Below are positions 1-11,539 of a stretch of 64,000 bases of DNA, piece after piece. Under the pieces are notes generated by a model. It did not search any database and had not been told where the DNA came from. It saw nothing but the letters and a program-made list of their open reading frames with translations. Position 1 is the first letter of the stretch; each line of letters opens with the position of its first letter. This DNA is from Hordeum vulgare subsp. vulgare (lineage: Eukaryota; Streptophyta; Magnoliopsida; Poales; Poaceae): positions 204,255,689 through 204,319,688 of the forward strand of contig NC_058523.1 in the NCBI RefSeq assembly GCF_904849725.1, read 5' to 3'. The position numbers and the translations under genes were made by a program.

Positions 1-479
1 ATTCATATGTCAACTTGGAGGTAAGTATTCATGAATTATTATTGTTGACATTACCCTTGAGGTAAGCAGTTGGGAGGCGAAACTAGAAGCCCCTATCTTT
101 CTCTGTGTCCAGCTGAAACTTTGATCTCATGAGTCCCACGTGAGTTGTAGCAATTGTAGAGAATGAAAGAATGATTGAGTATGTGGATTTGCTTTACAAG
201 CTCTTATTTGACTCTTTCTGATGTTGTGATAAATTGCAATTGCTTCAATGACTAAAGGCTATCGGTTGTTACTTCTCGGTAAGGTTCTTGATCCATGCTT
301 TACATTGTGAAGGAATTATCACTTTAGCATGAGAGATTATATGTTGGTATTGCTGTTCTGATCATGATGCATGCATGTTCGTATCTTGTTTTGTCGACAC
401 CTCTCTCCCTAAACATGTGGACATATTTATTGAGCTAGGCTTTCGCTTGAGGACAAGCGAGGTCTAAGCTTGGGGGAGT
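1..479 (+). mobile_element. AthY-1: 3' end of internal domain
   Basis: Non-coding 3' internal tail of a plus-strand Athila-like Gypsy element whose body lies left of the window. I see no ORF. It is placed by the polypurine tract and LTR that follow directly. The LTR matches, in opposite orientation, the LTR of AthY-2 at 34285-35813. Confidence 0.75.
466..479 (+). other. Polypurine tract (AthY-1)
   Basis: The sequence aagcttgggggagt directly precedes the LTR start. It is the expected plus-strand primer site for reverse transcription and matches the tract of the Sabrina-like element at 39552 (on the other strand). Confidence 0.8.
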
Positions 480-2011
480 TGATATGTCCATTTTGCATCA
501 TGTTTTCATGTTGTTATTTATCGCTTCTTGAGCTGTTATTTCACTTCACGGTACAATTCTTATACCTTTTCTCTCTTATTTTGCAAGGTTTACATGAAGA
601 AGGAGAATGCCAGCAGCTGGAATTATGGCCTGAAAGTGGAGCAAAGTTGAGATATCTATTCTGCGCAACTCCAAACGCCGTAAAAATCAACGAGGATTTT
701 TTTCCGGATTTATAAAAAATACTGGGCGGAAGAAGCGCCAGAGGGGCGCCACGGGATGGCCACAAGCCTGCACGGCGCGGCCACACCCCCCCCCCCCAGG
801 TCGCGCCATGAGGGCTTGTGGGAAACCTGCTGGCCCACTTCCCCCCCCCCTTCTTCTATATGAAGGGTTTAGTCTGGAAAAAAATCAAGGAGGAGCTTTT
901 TCGTGGTTTCGCCGCCACCACGAGGCGGAACTTGAGCAGAACCAATCTAGAGCTCCAGCAGGACGATCCTGTCGGGGAAACTTCCCTCTCGGAGGGGGAA
1001 ATCGTCGCCATCGTCATCACCAACACTCCTCTCATCGGAGGGGACTCATAACCATCAACATCTTCATCAGCACCATCTCATCTCCAAACCCTAGTTCATC
1101 TCTTGTAACCAATCTCCATCTCGCGACTCCGATTGGTACTTGTAAGGTTGCTAGTAGTGTTGATTACTCTTTGTAGTTGATGCTAGTTGGATTATTTGGT
1201 GGAAGAGTTTATGTTCAGATCCTTGATGCTACTCATTACCTCTCTGGTCATGAATATGATTATGCTTTGTGAGTATAAACTTTTGTTCCTGAGGACATGG
1301 GATAAGTCATGCTCATAGTAGTCATGTGAATTTGGTATTCGTTCGGTAATTTGATATGTTGTATGTTGTTTCTCCTCTAGTGGTGTTATGTGAACGTCGA
1401 CTACATAACACTTCACCATTATTTGGGCCTAGAGGAAGGCATCGGGAAGTAGTAAGTAGATGATGGGTTGCTAGAGTGACAGAAGCTTAAACCCTAGTTT
1501 ATGCGTTGCTTCGTAAGGGGCTGATTTGGATCCACTAGTTTAATGCTATGATTAGACTTTGTATTAATTCTTCTTTCGTAGTTGCGGATGCTTGCGAGAG
1601 GGGTTAATCATAAATGGGATGCTTGTCCAAGTAAGGGCAGTACCCAAGCGCCGGTCCACCCACATATCAAACTATCAAAGTAACGAACGAGAGTTATATG
1701 AACATGATGAAAACTAGCATGACAGAAATTCCCGTGTGTCCTCGGGAGCGTTTTTCCTCCTATAAGACTTTGTCCAGGCTTGTCCCTTGCTACAAAAGGG
1801 ATTGGGCCACTTTGCTGCACCGCTGCTACTTTTGTTACTTGTTGCTTGCTACGAATCATCTCACCACACAATCACTTGTTACCGACAATTTCAGTGCCAG
1901 CAGATTTTACCTTGCTGAAACCACTTGTCAGATCCTTCTGCTCCTCGTTCGATTCGACACTCTTACTTATCGAAAGGACTACGATTGATCCCCTATACTT
2001 GTGGCTCATTA
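480..2011 (+). repeat. AthY-1 3' LTR
   Basis: Complete LTR of about 1.53 kb. It starts tgatatgtcc and ends ctcatta, where the relative at 34285-35813 has tgatgaccc/tgatacgtcc as its ends. A TATA-like ctatatgaagg lies at 856-866. Upstream of it is the inverted repeat ccacaagcc (760-768) / ggcttgtggg (813-822) enclosing a C homopolymer. The ORFs at 808-1176 and 818-1051 are chance frames in the promoter and leader. The right end abuts a truncated AthX LTR. If AthY-1 inserted there, its target duplication would be gcatc, but the left copy is outside the window. Confidence 0.8.
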
Positions 2012-3112
2012 GCATCACGTCCGAGACAAGTACACCGATACTTTCTGCATCTACTACTATTACTCCGAACATCGACCGCTATCCAGCATGCATCTAGTGT
2101 ATTGAGTTGATGACGAACAGAGTAACACCTTAAGCAAGATGACATGATGTAGAGGGATAATCTCAAACAAATGATGAAAACCCCATCTTTTTACCCTTGA
2201 TGGCAACAACACGATGCGTGCCTTGCTACCCCTTCTATCACTGGGTGAGGTCACCGCACGGTATGAACCCAAAACCAAGCACTTTTCCCATTGCAAGAAT
2301 CATAGCTCAAGCTGGCCAAACAAAACCCACAACTCGAAGAGAATTACAAGGATATGAAATCATGCATATAAGAGATCAGAAGAAACTCAAATAAGATTTA
2401 TAGATAATCTGATCATAAATCCACAATTCATCGGATCTCGACAAACACACCGCAAAAGAAGATTACATCGGATAGATCTCCATGAAGATCATGGAGAACT
2501 TTGTATTCAAGATCCAAGAGAGAGAAGAAGCCACCTAGCTACTAGCTATGGACCCGTAGGTCTATGGTGAACTACTCACGCATCATCGGAGAGGTCATGG
2601 TGTTGATGAAGAAGCCCTTCGTATCCGAATCCCCCCTCCGGCAGGGCACCAAAACGTGCCCCAGATGGGATCTTGTGGAGACAAAAGCTTGCGGCGGCGG
2701 AAAAGTACTTTCGATGATCTCCTGATTTTTTCTGGAATTTTTGGGAATATATAGGCGAAAGACCTAGGGCAGAGGTGGCCCAGGGAGCCCACAAGCATGC
2801 GAGGCACGGGCCCCCCTGGCCACGGCTAGGGGGCTTGTGGGGGTCCCTGGTGGCCCCCTAGCCTGGTTCTGAGGTTCCCCGATCTTCTTCTGTTTCGCAA
2901 AAAATCTTTTTGGAAGTTCCGTTCCATTTGGACTCCGTTTAAAATCCTCCTCTGAAAAGGGTCAAAAACACGGAAAAAATAGGAACTGGCACTTGGCACT
3001 GAGTTAATAAGTTAGTCCCAAAAAAGATATAAAAGGCATACAACACATCCAAAGTTTGACAAGATAATAGCATGAAACCATCAAAAATTATAGATACGTT
3101 GGAGACGTATCA
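2012..3112 (-). repeat. AthX-1 3' LTR (truncated)
   Basis: Collinear with 8573-9671 of the 5' LTR, so it lacks about 409 bp at its 3' (left) side where AthY-1 abuts. It contains the inverted repeat cccacaagc (2788-2796) / gcttgtggg (2833-2841) and, on the minus strand, a nearby cctatatattc TATA-like box. The missing part may lie left of AthY-1, outside the window. Confidence 0.8.
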
Positions 3113-3127
3113 AGCATCCCCAAGCTT
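3113..3127 (-). other. Polypurine tract (AthX-1)
   Basis: On the minus strand this reads aagcttggggatgct immediately before the LTR start tgatacg. It is the plus-strand DNA primer site. The same core recurs in the internal region near 5087 and 5142. Confidence 0.75.
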
Positions 3128-5805
3128 AACTCCTGCTCGTCCTCGAGTAGGGCAGTGATAAAGACTGAATTTTTTATGTGGAATGCTACCTAGCATAGTT
3201 GTCCTTTGTAACTTCATTCATGTGACATGAATGTTCAGATCCGTAAGATTCAAAACAATAGTTTGCTATTGACATGAAAACAATAATACTTCAAGCAAAC
3301 TAGCAAGGTAATCATGAACTTTCAAAATAACAAGGCCAAGGAAAGTTATCCCTACAAAATCATATAGTCTGGCTATGCTCCATCATCCTCACACAACTAA
3401 TGTAAATCATGCACAACCCCGGTATTGGCCAAGTAATTTTCTTCGCACTCTTACTTTCTCAAACCTTTTATAACTATCACGCAATACATGAGCGTGAGCC
3501 ATGGATATAGCACTATAGGTGGAATAGAGTGTGGTGGTGGTTGTGAGAGAAAAAGGAGGAGATGGTCACATTGACTCGGCGTATCAAAGGGCTATGGAGA
3601 TGCCCATTAATAGATATCAATGTGAATGAGTAGGGATTGCCATACAAAGCATGCACTAGAGCTATTAAGTATGTGAAAGCTCAAAAGGAGAACTAGTGGG
3701 TGTGCATCCAACTTGCTTGCTCACGAGGACCTAGGGCAATTTTGAGGAAGCCCATCATTGGAATATACAAGCCAAGTTATATAATAAAGATTACCACTAG
3801 TATATGGTAGTGACGAAACGAGAAGCTCTCAATGATGAAGAACATGGTTCTATTATGAAGCACAAGTGTGGAAAAAGATAGTACCATTGTCCCTTCTCTC
3901 TTTTTCTCTCTTTTTTTATTTGGGCACTTGGGCTTTTTTTTCTCTTCTCTTTTTTGTATTTGGGCTTTTTGGCCTCTTTTTTTTAATTCCTCACATGGGA
4001 CAATGCTCCAATAATGATGATCATCACACTTTTATTTACTCACACCTCAAAGCTTAGAACGATGATGACTCTATAGGAAATGCCCCCGGAAGTGTATCGG
4101 GGTGTGCAACGATCTAGCTTGGCGCATGACGTTGAAACATCTCGCTAGCTATCTTACGATCATGCAAAGGCAATATGAGAGTGACGACACAAGTCATGAT
4201 ATGGAACGGTGGGAGTTGCATGGCAATATATCTCGGAATGGCTATGAAAATGCCATAGTAGGTAGGTATGGTGGCTGTTTTGAGGAAGGCATATGGTGGG
4301 TTTGTATACCGGCGAAAGTTGCGCGGCACTAGAAAGGCTAGCAATGGTGGAAGGTGAAAGTGCATCTATACCATGGGCTCACATTAGTCATGAAGAACTC
4401 ACATACTTGTTGCGAAAGTTTTTGTTAGTAATCGAAACAAAGTGCTAAACGCATACTCCTAGGGGAAGGGTTGGTAGGTGTTAACCATCGCGCGATCCCG
4501 ACCTCAACACAAAGGATGACAATCAATAGATCAATCATGCCCCGACTTCCTAACATAGCAGTTCACCATACGTGCATGCTACGGGAATCACTAACTTCAA
4601 CACAAGTATTTCTAAGTTCACAACACCCTACTAACATAACTCTTAATATTACCAAATCCATGTCTCAAAACTAATTGAGAGGAATCAAGACTTCTCTTTC
4701 TACTCAATACACATGAAGATGGAAGTTTTTGTATCCTCTTTGGGTACCTATCACCTTTGGGACTACTTTCATAACATAAGCCAACTACCAAGTCACGCAC
4801 TCCCGTGCTCTAAAAGATCTAAGTTGAGCACATAGAGCAAACTTATCTAGCTCAAAAGATATAAGTGAAGCATGACGAGCATTCTAGCAAAATCACGGTG
4901 AGTGCATGTCTCTCTCTCAAAAAGGTGTGAAGAAAGGATGATTGTGACACAACAAAAAGAAAACACTCCTACGATACAAGATGCTCCAAGCAAAACACAT
5001 ATCATGTGGTGAATAAAAATATAGCTCCAAGTAATGTTACCGATGGATTGAAGACGAAAGAGGGGATGCCTTCCCGGGGCATCCCCAAGCTTAGTCTTTT
5101 TGGTGTCCTTGAATTTGGCTTGGGATGCCTTGGGCATCCCCAAGCTTGAGCTATTTCCACTCCTTGTCTCTTTGTCCATGAGACCATCACCCAAAACTTG
5201 AAAACTTCACAACACAAAACTTAAACAGAAACTCGTGATATCATTAGCCCAAGAAAACAAACTACCACCCCTTTAGGTACTGTAGCAATCTTCATTTCTA
5301 CTTATATTGGTGTTAGGCTACTGTATTCTCACTTTTCCATGGCTAATACCCCCCCCCCCCCGACAATATCCATAGTTTCATCAAAACAAGCAACCAACTC
5401 AACAAAAACAGAATCTATCAAAAACAGACCAATCTGTAACAATCTGTATACTTCGTATACTTCTGGTACCTCAACAATTCTGAACAATTACGACTTCCTG
5501 GGCAAATGGTATATCAACTAGCAGCAAAAAGACTCAACTCAAAAGCTCTTTCTGAATAAAAATTAAAAATCATCTCGTGAGTGAAAAGTTTCTGTCTTTT
5601 TCTAGCAGGATCAAACAACCATCACCAAGACTAGTCATAAAGGTTTTGCTTGGCTCAAACACAAAAAGAAATACAAAAAACACAATCATAAAAGAATTAT
5701 GATGGTGTGGACGCAAAAAAACAGAAAGAAAAAGATAAACTCATTGGGTTGCCTCCCAACAAGCGCTATTGTTTGACGCCCTTAGCTAGGCATAAGGCGA
5801 TAAAA
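3128..5805 (-). mobile_element. AthX-1 non-coding 3' internal region
   Basis: About 2.7 kb between the protease stop and the polypurine tract, where pol would lie in a complete element. The small ORFs here have no recognisable domain and I treat them as chance frames. It is homologous to 11540-12370 plus 26761-28613 of AthX-2. It includes a pyrimidine-rich stretch near 3890-3985, a C run near 5350-5361 and a paired hairpin block at 5062-5147. Confidence 0.7.
5062..5147 (-). repeat. Two hairpins each ending in a polypurine-like site
   Basis: The first hairpin has arms ggggatgcc (5062-5070) and ggcatcccc (5078-5086), followed by aagctt. The second has gggatgcc (5122-5129) and ggcatccc (5133-5140), followed by aagctt. 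On the minus strand each reads aagcttggggatgcc, nearly identical to the real polypurine tract at 3113. The block is conserved in AthX-2 at 27873-27957. Confidence 0.75.
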
Positions 5806-7881
5806 TCACGTATCGTCGTCTTTGGTGCTCAAACCATAAGTAGCCCTCATCATGGATTCATAAGGTAATCTTATTTTCTTTCTAGGAAAGTGCTCCTTGC
5901 CCTTCTTTAAAGGAAACTGAAATCTAATATTCCCTTCCTTCATATCGATGATAGCACCGATAGTCCTTAGGAAAGGTCTACCCAGAATAATAGGGCATGT
6001 AGGATTGCAATCAATGTCAAGCACAATGAAATCCATGGGTACATAGTTCCTATTTGCAATAATAAGAACATCATTGATCCTTCCCATGGGTTTCTTGACA
6101 GTAGAATCCGCAAGATGCAAATTAAGAGAACACTCTTCAATCTCATTAAAACCCAGAACATCACATAAAGATTTTGGAATCGCGGAAACACTAGCACCCA
6201 AATCACACAAAGCATTGCATTCATAGTTTTTGATTTTGATTTTGATAGTAGGTTCCCACTCATCATGAAGCTTTCTAGGGATAGAGACTTCCAATTCAAG
6301 TTTCACTTCAAGAGATTTTATCATAGCTTCGACGATATGATCGGTACAGGCCTTGTTTTGGCTATAAGCGTGTGGAGAGTTTAGCATGGATTGCATCAAC
6401 GAAATACATTCAATCAAGGAGAAACTATCATAATTGAATTCCTTGAAATCCAAAGTCATAATTTCATTACTACTCAAAGTTTTAATATTTTCTACTCCAC
6501 TTTCAATGCTTTTAGCATCAAGATAGATGGACTCCGAATCATTGGGGCATTTTTCAACCGAAGTGGATTCATATCCAGCCCCATCATCATTGGGTTTGAC
6601 ACAAGAAAACAAAGATTCAATGGGAGTCACACCAAGCACTTTAAGATCTTCGTGATTCTTATCATGGGAACACGCCTTTTTAAGCCATTCATGTCTAGCA
6701 CGAATTTGGGCGGTTCTTTCTTTGGTCTCACTCATGGAAACACGCATAGCTTTCAATGTTTCATCCATATTGATCTTGGGAGGAGCACATCTAACTTTCA
6801 AAGCATCAATATCACTAGACATTCTATCAACGCTCTTAACCAAATCGTCAATTTTGAGTAGTTTTTCCTCTATGGACGCATTGAAGATCTTTTGCGAGTT
6901 GATAAACTCTTTGATATTACTCTCTAGATCATAGGGTAATCTATTGTAATTTCCATGAGCATTGTTGTAGGAGTTGCCAAAGTTATTAGAGGGGTTACTA
7001 GGAAAAGGCCTAGGAACATAGTTTCCTCTAAAAGCATTGTTGTTGCCAAAATTATTCCTACCAACAAAATGAATGTCCAAGCTAGCGTTGCTACTCTCAA
7101 TCAAGGAAGACAAGGGCATATCATTAGGATCTAAAGGAGCACTTATACTAGAAACCAAATTCATTAACTCATCCATCTTAGCACTCAACGAGTTAATTTC
7201 TTCTATAGTGTGTACCTTCTTACTAGTAGGTGTCCTTTTAGTGTGCCACTGGGAGTAGTTTGTCATGATATTGTCTAGGAGTTTTGTGGCTTCTCCTAAC
7301 GTGATTTCCATGAACTTTCCACCTGAGGCGGAGTCCAAGTATTTCTAGAAGCGAAATTCAAACCAGCGTAGAAGATTTGTATAATCATCCAAAGACTCAA
7401 GCCATGAGCGGGACGATTTCGAATCATCAATTTCATTCTCTCCCAAGATTGTGCAACATGTTCATGATCAAATTGCTTAAAATTCATGATATCATTACGG
7501 AGAGAGATAATCTTTGCCGGCGGAAAATACTTGGATATATAAGCATCTTTGCACTTATCCCAAGAATCGATACTATTTTTGGGTAAAGACGAAAACCAAG
7601 TTTTTGCTCGACCTCGCAATGAGAAAGGAAAAAAGCTTCAATTTAATCACATCATTATCCACATCTTTCTTCTTTTGCATATCGCAAAGCTCTATGAAGG
7701 TATTAAGATGGCATGCGGCATCTTCACTTGGAAGGCCGGAAAATTTCTCTTTCATAACAAGATTCAGCAAAGCGACATTGATTTCGTATGACTCCGCACT
7801 AGTGGCGGGAGCAATCGGAGTACGAATAAAATCATTATTATTAGTATTCGAGAAGTCACAAAGTTTGGTGTTTTCATTCAT
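5806..7881 (-). pseudogene. AthX-1 gag-protease, frameshifted
   Basis: Gag capsid and aspartic protease of an Athila-like Gypsy element, acting in the virus-like particle. The start I favour is the ATG at 7881 (M-N-E-N-T), because upstream residues of that frame are low-complexity leader. The reading frame then changes near 7600 and again near 7310, so three frames are needed. The middle piece carries the retrotransposon gag core (R-A-K-T-W-F). The last 510-codon frame has an asparagine-rich linker, a coiled-coil-like stretch, then a retropepsin-type motif C-D-L-G-A-S-V-S-A-I-P with the aspartate near residue 379, and I-I-L-G-R-P-F-L further on. The frame ends at 5806 with no reverse transcriptase after it. 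Non-functional in this copy. Confidence 0.85.
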
Positions 7882-8103
7882 GGTGACTTCATCAAGCAAG
7901 CAAGCACACAAGCAAACAAGGAGCAAGCTAGAGAAAAGGGCGAACGAAAAGGCAAACGAAAAAGGCAAATGAAGAAAAGGGCAAATCGTTTTGTAATTTT
8001 TTGTTTTTCAGAAGTGGGGGAGAGGAAAACGAGAGGCAAAAAAGTAAATACAAGAGATGAGTTTGCGACACTTACTTGGATGAGGTCTTGACTTGATCCT
8101 CCC
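7882..8103 (-). mobile_element. AthX-1 5' leader
   Basis: Untranslated leader between primer site and gag. It contains a low-complexity run built from repeats of a 10-12-bp unit (gcaaacgaaaa on the plus strand, about 7905-7995). The same composition occurs in the AthX-2 leader at about 29395-29500. Confidence 0.6.
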
Positions 8104-8153
8104 CAGCAACGGCGCCAGAAATTCTTCTTGCTACTTCTCAAACAACAGCGCCA
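8104..8153 (-). other. Duplicated tRNA-Asp-type primer-binding site
   Basis: The plus strand shows cagcaacggcgcca (8104-8117) and a second, weaker caacagcgcca (8143-8153). Each is followed by gaaattc. The plant tRNA-Asp 3' end is complementary to such sites. The inner copy lies 10 bases from the LTR edge, the usual distance here (compare 34257 and 59107), while the better match is the outer one. Confidence 0.7.
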
Positions 8154-8163
8154 GAAATTCACA

Positions 8164-9671
8164 TGTTGACGGAGACTTGCTTGCGTCGGTTTTTCCCTTG
8201 AAGATGAAAGGGTGATGCGGCACTGGAGCAGTAACTATTTCCCTCAGTTTCAGAACCAAGGTATTAATCCAGTAGGAAAATCTCGTCAAGTCCAGAGTAC
8301 CTACGCAAACACAAACGAGCTTGCACCCAACGCTCTAAAGGGGTACTCAATCCGTTCAAGATTGATTGCAAAGTGAGATCTCAAGGCGGAAAGTGCAACA
8401 AAGTAAAAGAGTAAGGCTGAAAATATGGTGTGGAATAGACCCGGGGGCATAGTGTTCACTAGAGGCTTCTCTCAGAATAGCGAATATTACGGTGGGTGAA
8501 CAAATTACTCTCGAGCAATTGATAGAACCGCGCAAAGTCATGACGATATCTAAGGAAATGATCATACATATAGGCATCACGTCCTAGACAAGTAGACCGA
8601 TACTTTCTGCATCAACTACTATTACTCCACACATCAACCGCTGTCCAGCATGCATCTAGTTTATTGAGTTCATGACGAACAGAGTAACGCCTTAAGCAAG
8701 ATGACATGATGTAGAGGGATAATCTCAAACCAATGATGAAAACCCCATCTTTTTACCCTTGATGGCAACAACACGATGCGTGCCTCGCTACCCCTTATGT
8801 CACTGGGTGAGGTCACCGCACGGTATGAACCCAAAACCAAGCACTTCTCCCATTGCAAGAATCATAGATCAAGCTGGCCAAACAAAACCCACAACTCGAA
8901 GACAATTACAAGGATATGAAATCATGCATATAAGAGATCAGAAGAAACTCAACTAAGATTCATAGATAATCTGATCATAAATCCACAATTCATCGGATCC
9001 CGACAAACACACCGCAAAGGAAGATTACATCGGATAGATCTCCATGAAGATCATGGAGAACTTTGTATTGGAGATCCAAGAGAGAGAAGAAGCCATCTAG
9101 CTACTAGCTATGGATCCATAGGTCTATGGTGAACTACTCATGCATCATCGCAGAGGTCAATGTGTTGATGAAGAAGCCCTCCGTATCCGAATCCCCCTCC
9201 GGCAGGGCACCAGAACGTGCCCCATATGGGATCTTGCGGAGGCAGAAGCTTGTGGCGGCGGAAAAGTACTTTCGATGATCTCCTGATTTTTTCTGGAATT
9301 TTTGGGAATATATAGGCGAAAGACCTAGGGCAAAGGTGGCCCAGGGAGCCCACAAGCCTGGGAGGCGCGGGCCCCCCTGGCCGCGGCTAGGGGGCTTGTG
9401 GGGTCCCTGGTGGCACCTGCCCTGGTTCTCAGGTTCCCTGATCTTCTTCTGTTTCGGAAAAAATCTTTTTGGCAGTTTCGTTCCATTTGGACTCCTTTTA
9501 AAATCCTCCTCTGAAAAGGGTCAAAAACACGGAAAAAACAGGAACTGGCACTTGGCACTGAGTTAATAAGTTAGTCCCAAAAAAGATATAAAAGTCATAC
9601 AAAACATCCAAAGTTTGACAAGATAATAGCATGAAACCATCAAAAATTATAGATACGTAAGAGACGTATCA
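8164..9671 (-). repeat. AthX-1 5' LTR
   Basis: LTR of 1508 bp with plus-strand ends tgttgac and gtatca. It contains the inverted repeat cccacaagcc (9349-9358) / ggcttgtggg (9393-9402). The minus-strand TATA-like cctatatattc lies just beyond, near 9305-9315. It also borders the odd 213-bp segment on its right, so it may have served as 3' LTR of a second, tandemly joined unit. Confidence 0.8.
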
Positions 9672-9884
9672 GGCATCGCCATGTGGTCGCCTCGGCCCGT
9701 GCACTAGCCAACTGTTGGCCTCCGAGCACCCCTGTTTCCCTCCACCTCCGCCCCGTCCTGCTTGGACCCGAAGCACCGCCCGAGCCCGCCCGAGCCTGAG
9801 GCTTCCACCCCTGTGTGCCTTTGTGCCGACCTCCTCGTGCGACGGCCACCGCACCAGCCAGCCACACAAGTGCCGCCCGCCGGA
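9672..9884. other. GC-rich segment of unknown origin inside AthX structure
   Basis: A 213-bp, strongly GC-rich and CpG-containing block, unlike the AT-rich AthX internal sequence around it. One plus-strand frame is open across it (rich in Pro, Arg, Ser, Cys) and one minus-strand frame is nearly so, but I recognise no protein. It sits exactly between an LTR end (9671) and a normal AthX leader (from 9885). The left junction shares only the bases gatgc (minus strand) with the normal polypurine/LTR junction. It could be a captured host exon or promoter fragment. Confidence 0.5.
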
Positions 9885-10017
9885 GCTTGCTACTTCTCAA
9901 ACAATAGCGCCAAAAATTGACACGTTGACGGAGACTGGGCTTGCATTGGTTTTTCCCTTGAAGAGGAAAGGGTGATGCAACACAGGAGCAGTAAGTATTT
10001 CCCTCAGTTTGAGAACC
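9885..10017 (-). mobile_element. AthX leader, primer site and LTR scrap
   Basis: Matches the AthX-1 leader from 8127 onward: a degenerate primer site (caatagcgcca, 9901-9911), then about 96 bp of LTR (9922-10017). It ends abruptly at gagaacc, where the AthX-2 LTR begins. It is a remnant of a third AthX copy or of a tandem array made by LTR recombination. Confidence 0.7.
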
Positions 10018-11539
10018 TTAGGGACTTCCTAGGAAAATATCCAAAGGATTTCCCCGCGGTCTTGGAGCCTTGCGTTGGTGTTCCCTCGAAGCGGAAAGGG
10101 TGATGTAGCGCAGCGGTGTTAAGTATTTCCCTCAGTTCGAGAACCAAGGTATCGATCCAGTGAAGGAGTATCACAACTACATGCACAAACACAAAAAGCT
10201 TGCTCCCAATGCTATGAAGGGGTTGTCAATCCCTTATAGATTGTTCGCCAAGTGAGAACTGAAAGCAACAAAGTAACAAAGCAAAGTAAAAGCAAAAGTG
10301 GAAACGATAGGTATGAATAGACCCAGGGGTCGTAGTCTTTACTAGTGGCTTCTCTCATGAAAGCAAGTAGACGGTGGGTGAACCAATTACTATCGAGTAA
10401 TTGATAGAACCGCGCAAAGTCGTGACGTCATCTATGGAAATGATTATATCTATAGGTATCACGTCCAAAACAAGTAGACCGATACTTTCTGCATCTACTA
10501 CTATTACTCCACACGCCGACCGCTACCCTGCATGCATCTAGTGTATTAAGTCCAAAAGAACAGAGTAACGCCTTAAGCAAGATGACATGATGTAGATGGA
10601 CAATCTCATATCTACGACAGAGCCCACCTTGTTACCCTTGATGGAAACTACACGATGTGTGCCTTTCTGCCCCTACTGTCACTCGGAAAGGTCACCACAC
10701 GGTAAGAACCCAAACCAAGCACTTCTCCCATTGCAAGAATCATAGATCTAGTTGGCCAAACAAAACCCAAGACTCGGAGAGACTTACAAGGATATCAAAT
10801 CATGCATAAAACAAATCAACAAAGACTCAAATATATATCATAGATAATCTGATCACAAATCCACAATTCATCGGATCTCGACAAACACACTGCCAAAGAG
10901 GATTACATTGGATACATCTCCATGAAGATCATGGAGAACTTTGTATTGAAGATCCAAGAGAGAGAAGAAGCCATCTAGCTACTAACTACGGACCCGTAGG
11001 TCTGAAGTGAACTACTCACGAGTCATTGGAGGGGCGATGATGTTAATGTAGAAGCCCTCCAACTCCAAAGTCCCCTCCGGCAGGGCACCGGGAAGGGTCT
11101 CCAGATGAGATCTCGCGAAAACGGAAGCTTGCGGCGGCGGAAAAGTAATTTCGTGGATCCCTTGATTTTTTTCTATATTTTAGGGAATATATAGGCGAAG
11201 GATCTAGGTTAGGGGGGCGCCAGGGAGGCCACAAGCCTGCCACCGCCGCCCCCCTGGTGGCGGATAAGCGGCTTGTGGCCCCCCTGTAGCCCTCCTGGCT
11301 TGGCCCTCAAGCCCCCTGATCTTCTTCCGTTTGGGAAATAATCTGATCTTATTCCGTTTGGACTCCGTTCCAAAATCAGATGTGAAAAGAGCCGAAAATA
11401 CAGAAAAACATGAACTAGCACTTGGCACTGAATTAATAAGTTAGTCACAAAAAATATATAAAAGGTACATCAACATCCAAGGATGACAAGATAACAACAT
11501 GAAACCATCAAAAATTATAGATACGTTTAAGACATATCA
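10018..11539 (-). repeat. AthX-2 3' LTR
   Basis: Collinear with 29731-31266, so about 15 bp are missing at its left edge compared with the 5' LTR. It contains an inverted repeat ggccacaagcc / ggcttgtggcc at about 11227-11280 and a minus-strand TATA-like box near 11190. Confidence 0.8.

Larger units (their letters stand above)
2012..9671 (-). mobile_element. AthX-1: non-autonomous Athila-like Gypsy element
   Basis: Minus-strand LTR element. In its own direction it has a 5' LTR (9671-8164), a tRNA-Asp-type primer site, a leader, a broken gag-protease (7881-5806), a long non-coding 3' region, a polypurine tract and a 3' LTR (3112-2012, cut short by AthY-1). There is no reverse transcriptase, RNase H or integrase, so it must have depended on another element. 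The LTR ends (tgatacgtctc on the coding strand) and the primer site place it with Athila-clade elements. A family name such as WHAM or Sumaya is possible, but I cannot confirm one. Confidence 0.8.

Noticed and set aside
808..1176. 122-codon plus-strand ORF in the AthY-1 LTR
   Set aside because: Entirely inside the LTR promoter/leader. The same region in AthY-2 does not keep the frame.
9640..9975. Opposed ORFs 9640-9900 (minus) and 9715-9975 (plus) as host genes
   Set aside because: Both run from the GC-rich segment into AthX leader sequence, so the ends are chimeric. Kept only as a possible captured fragment.
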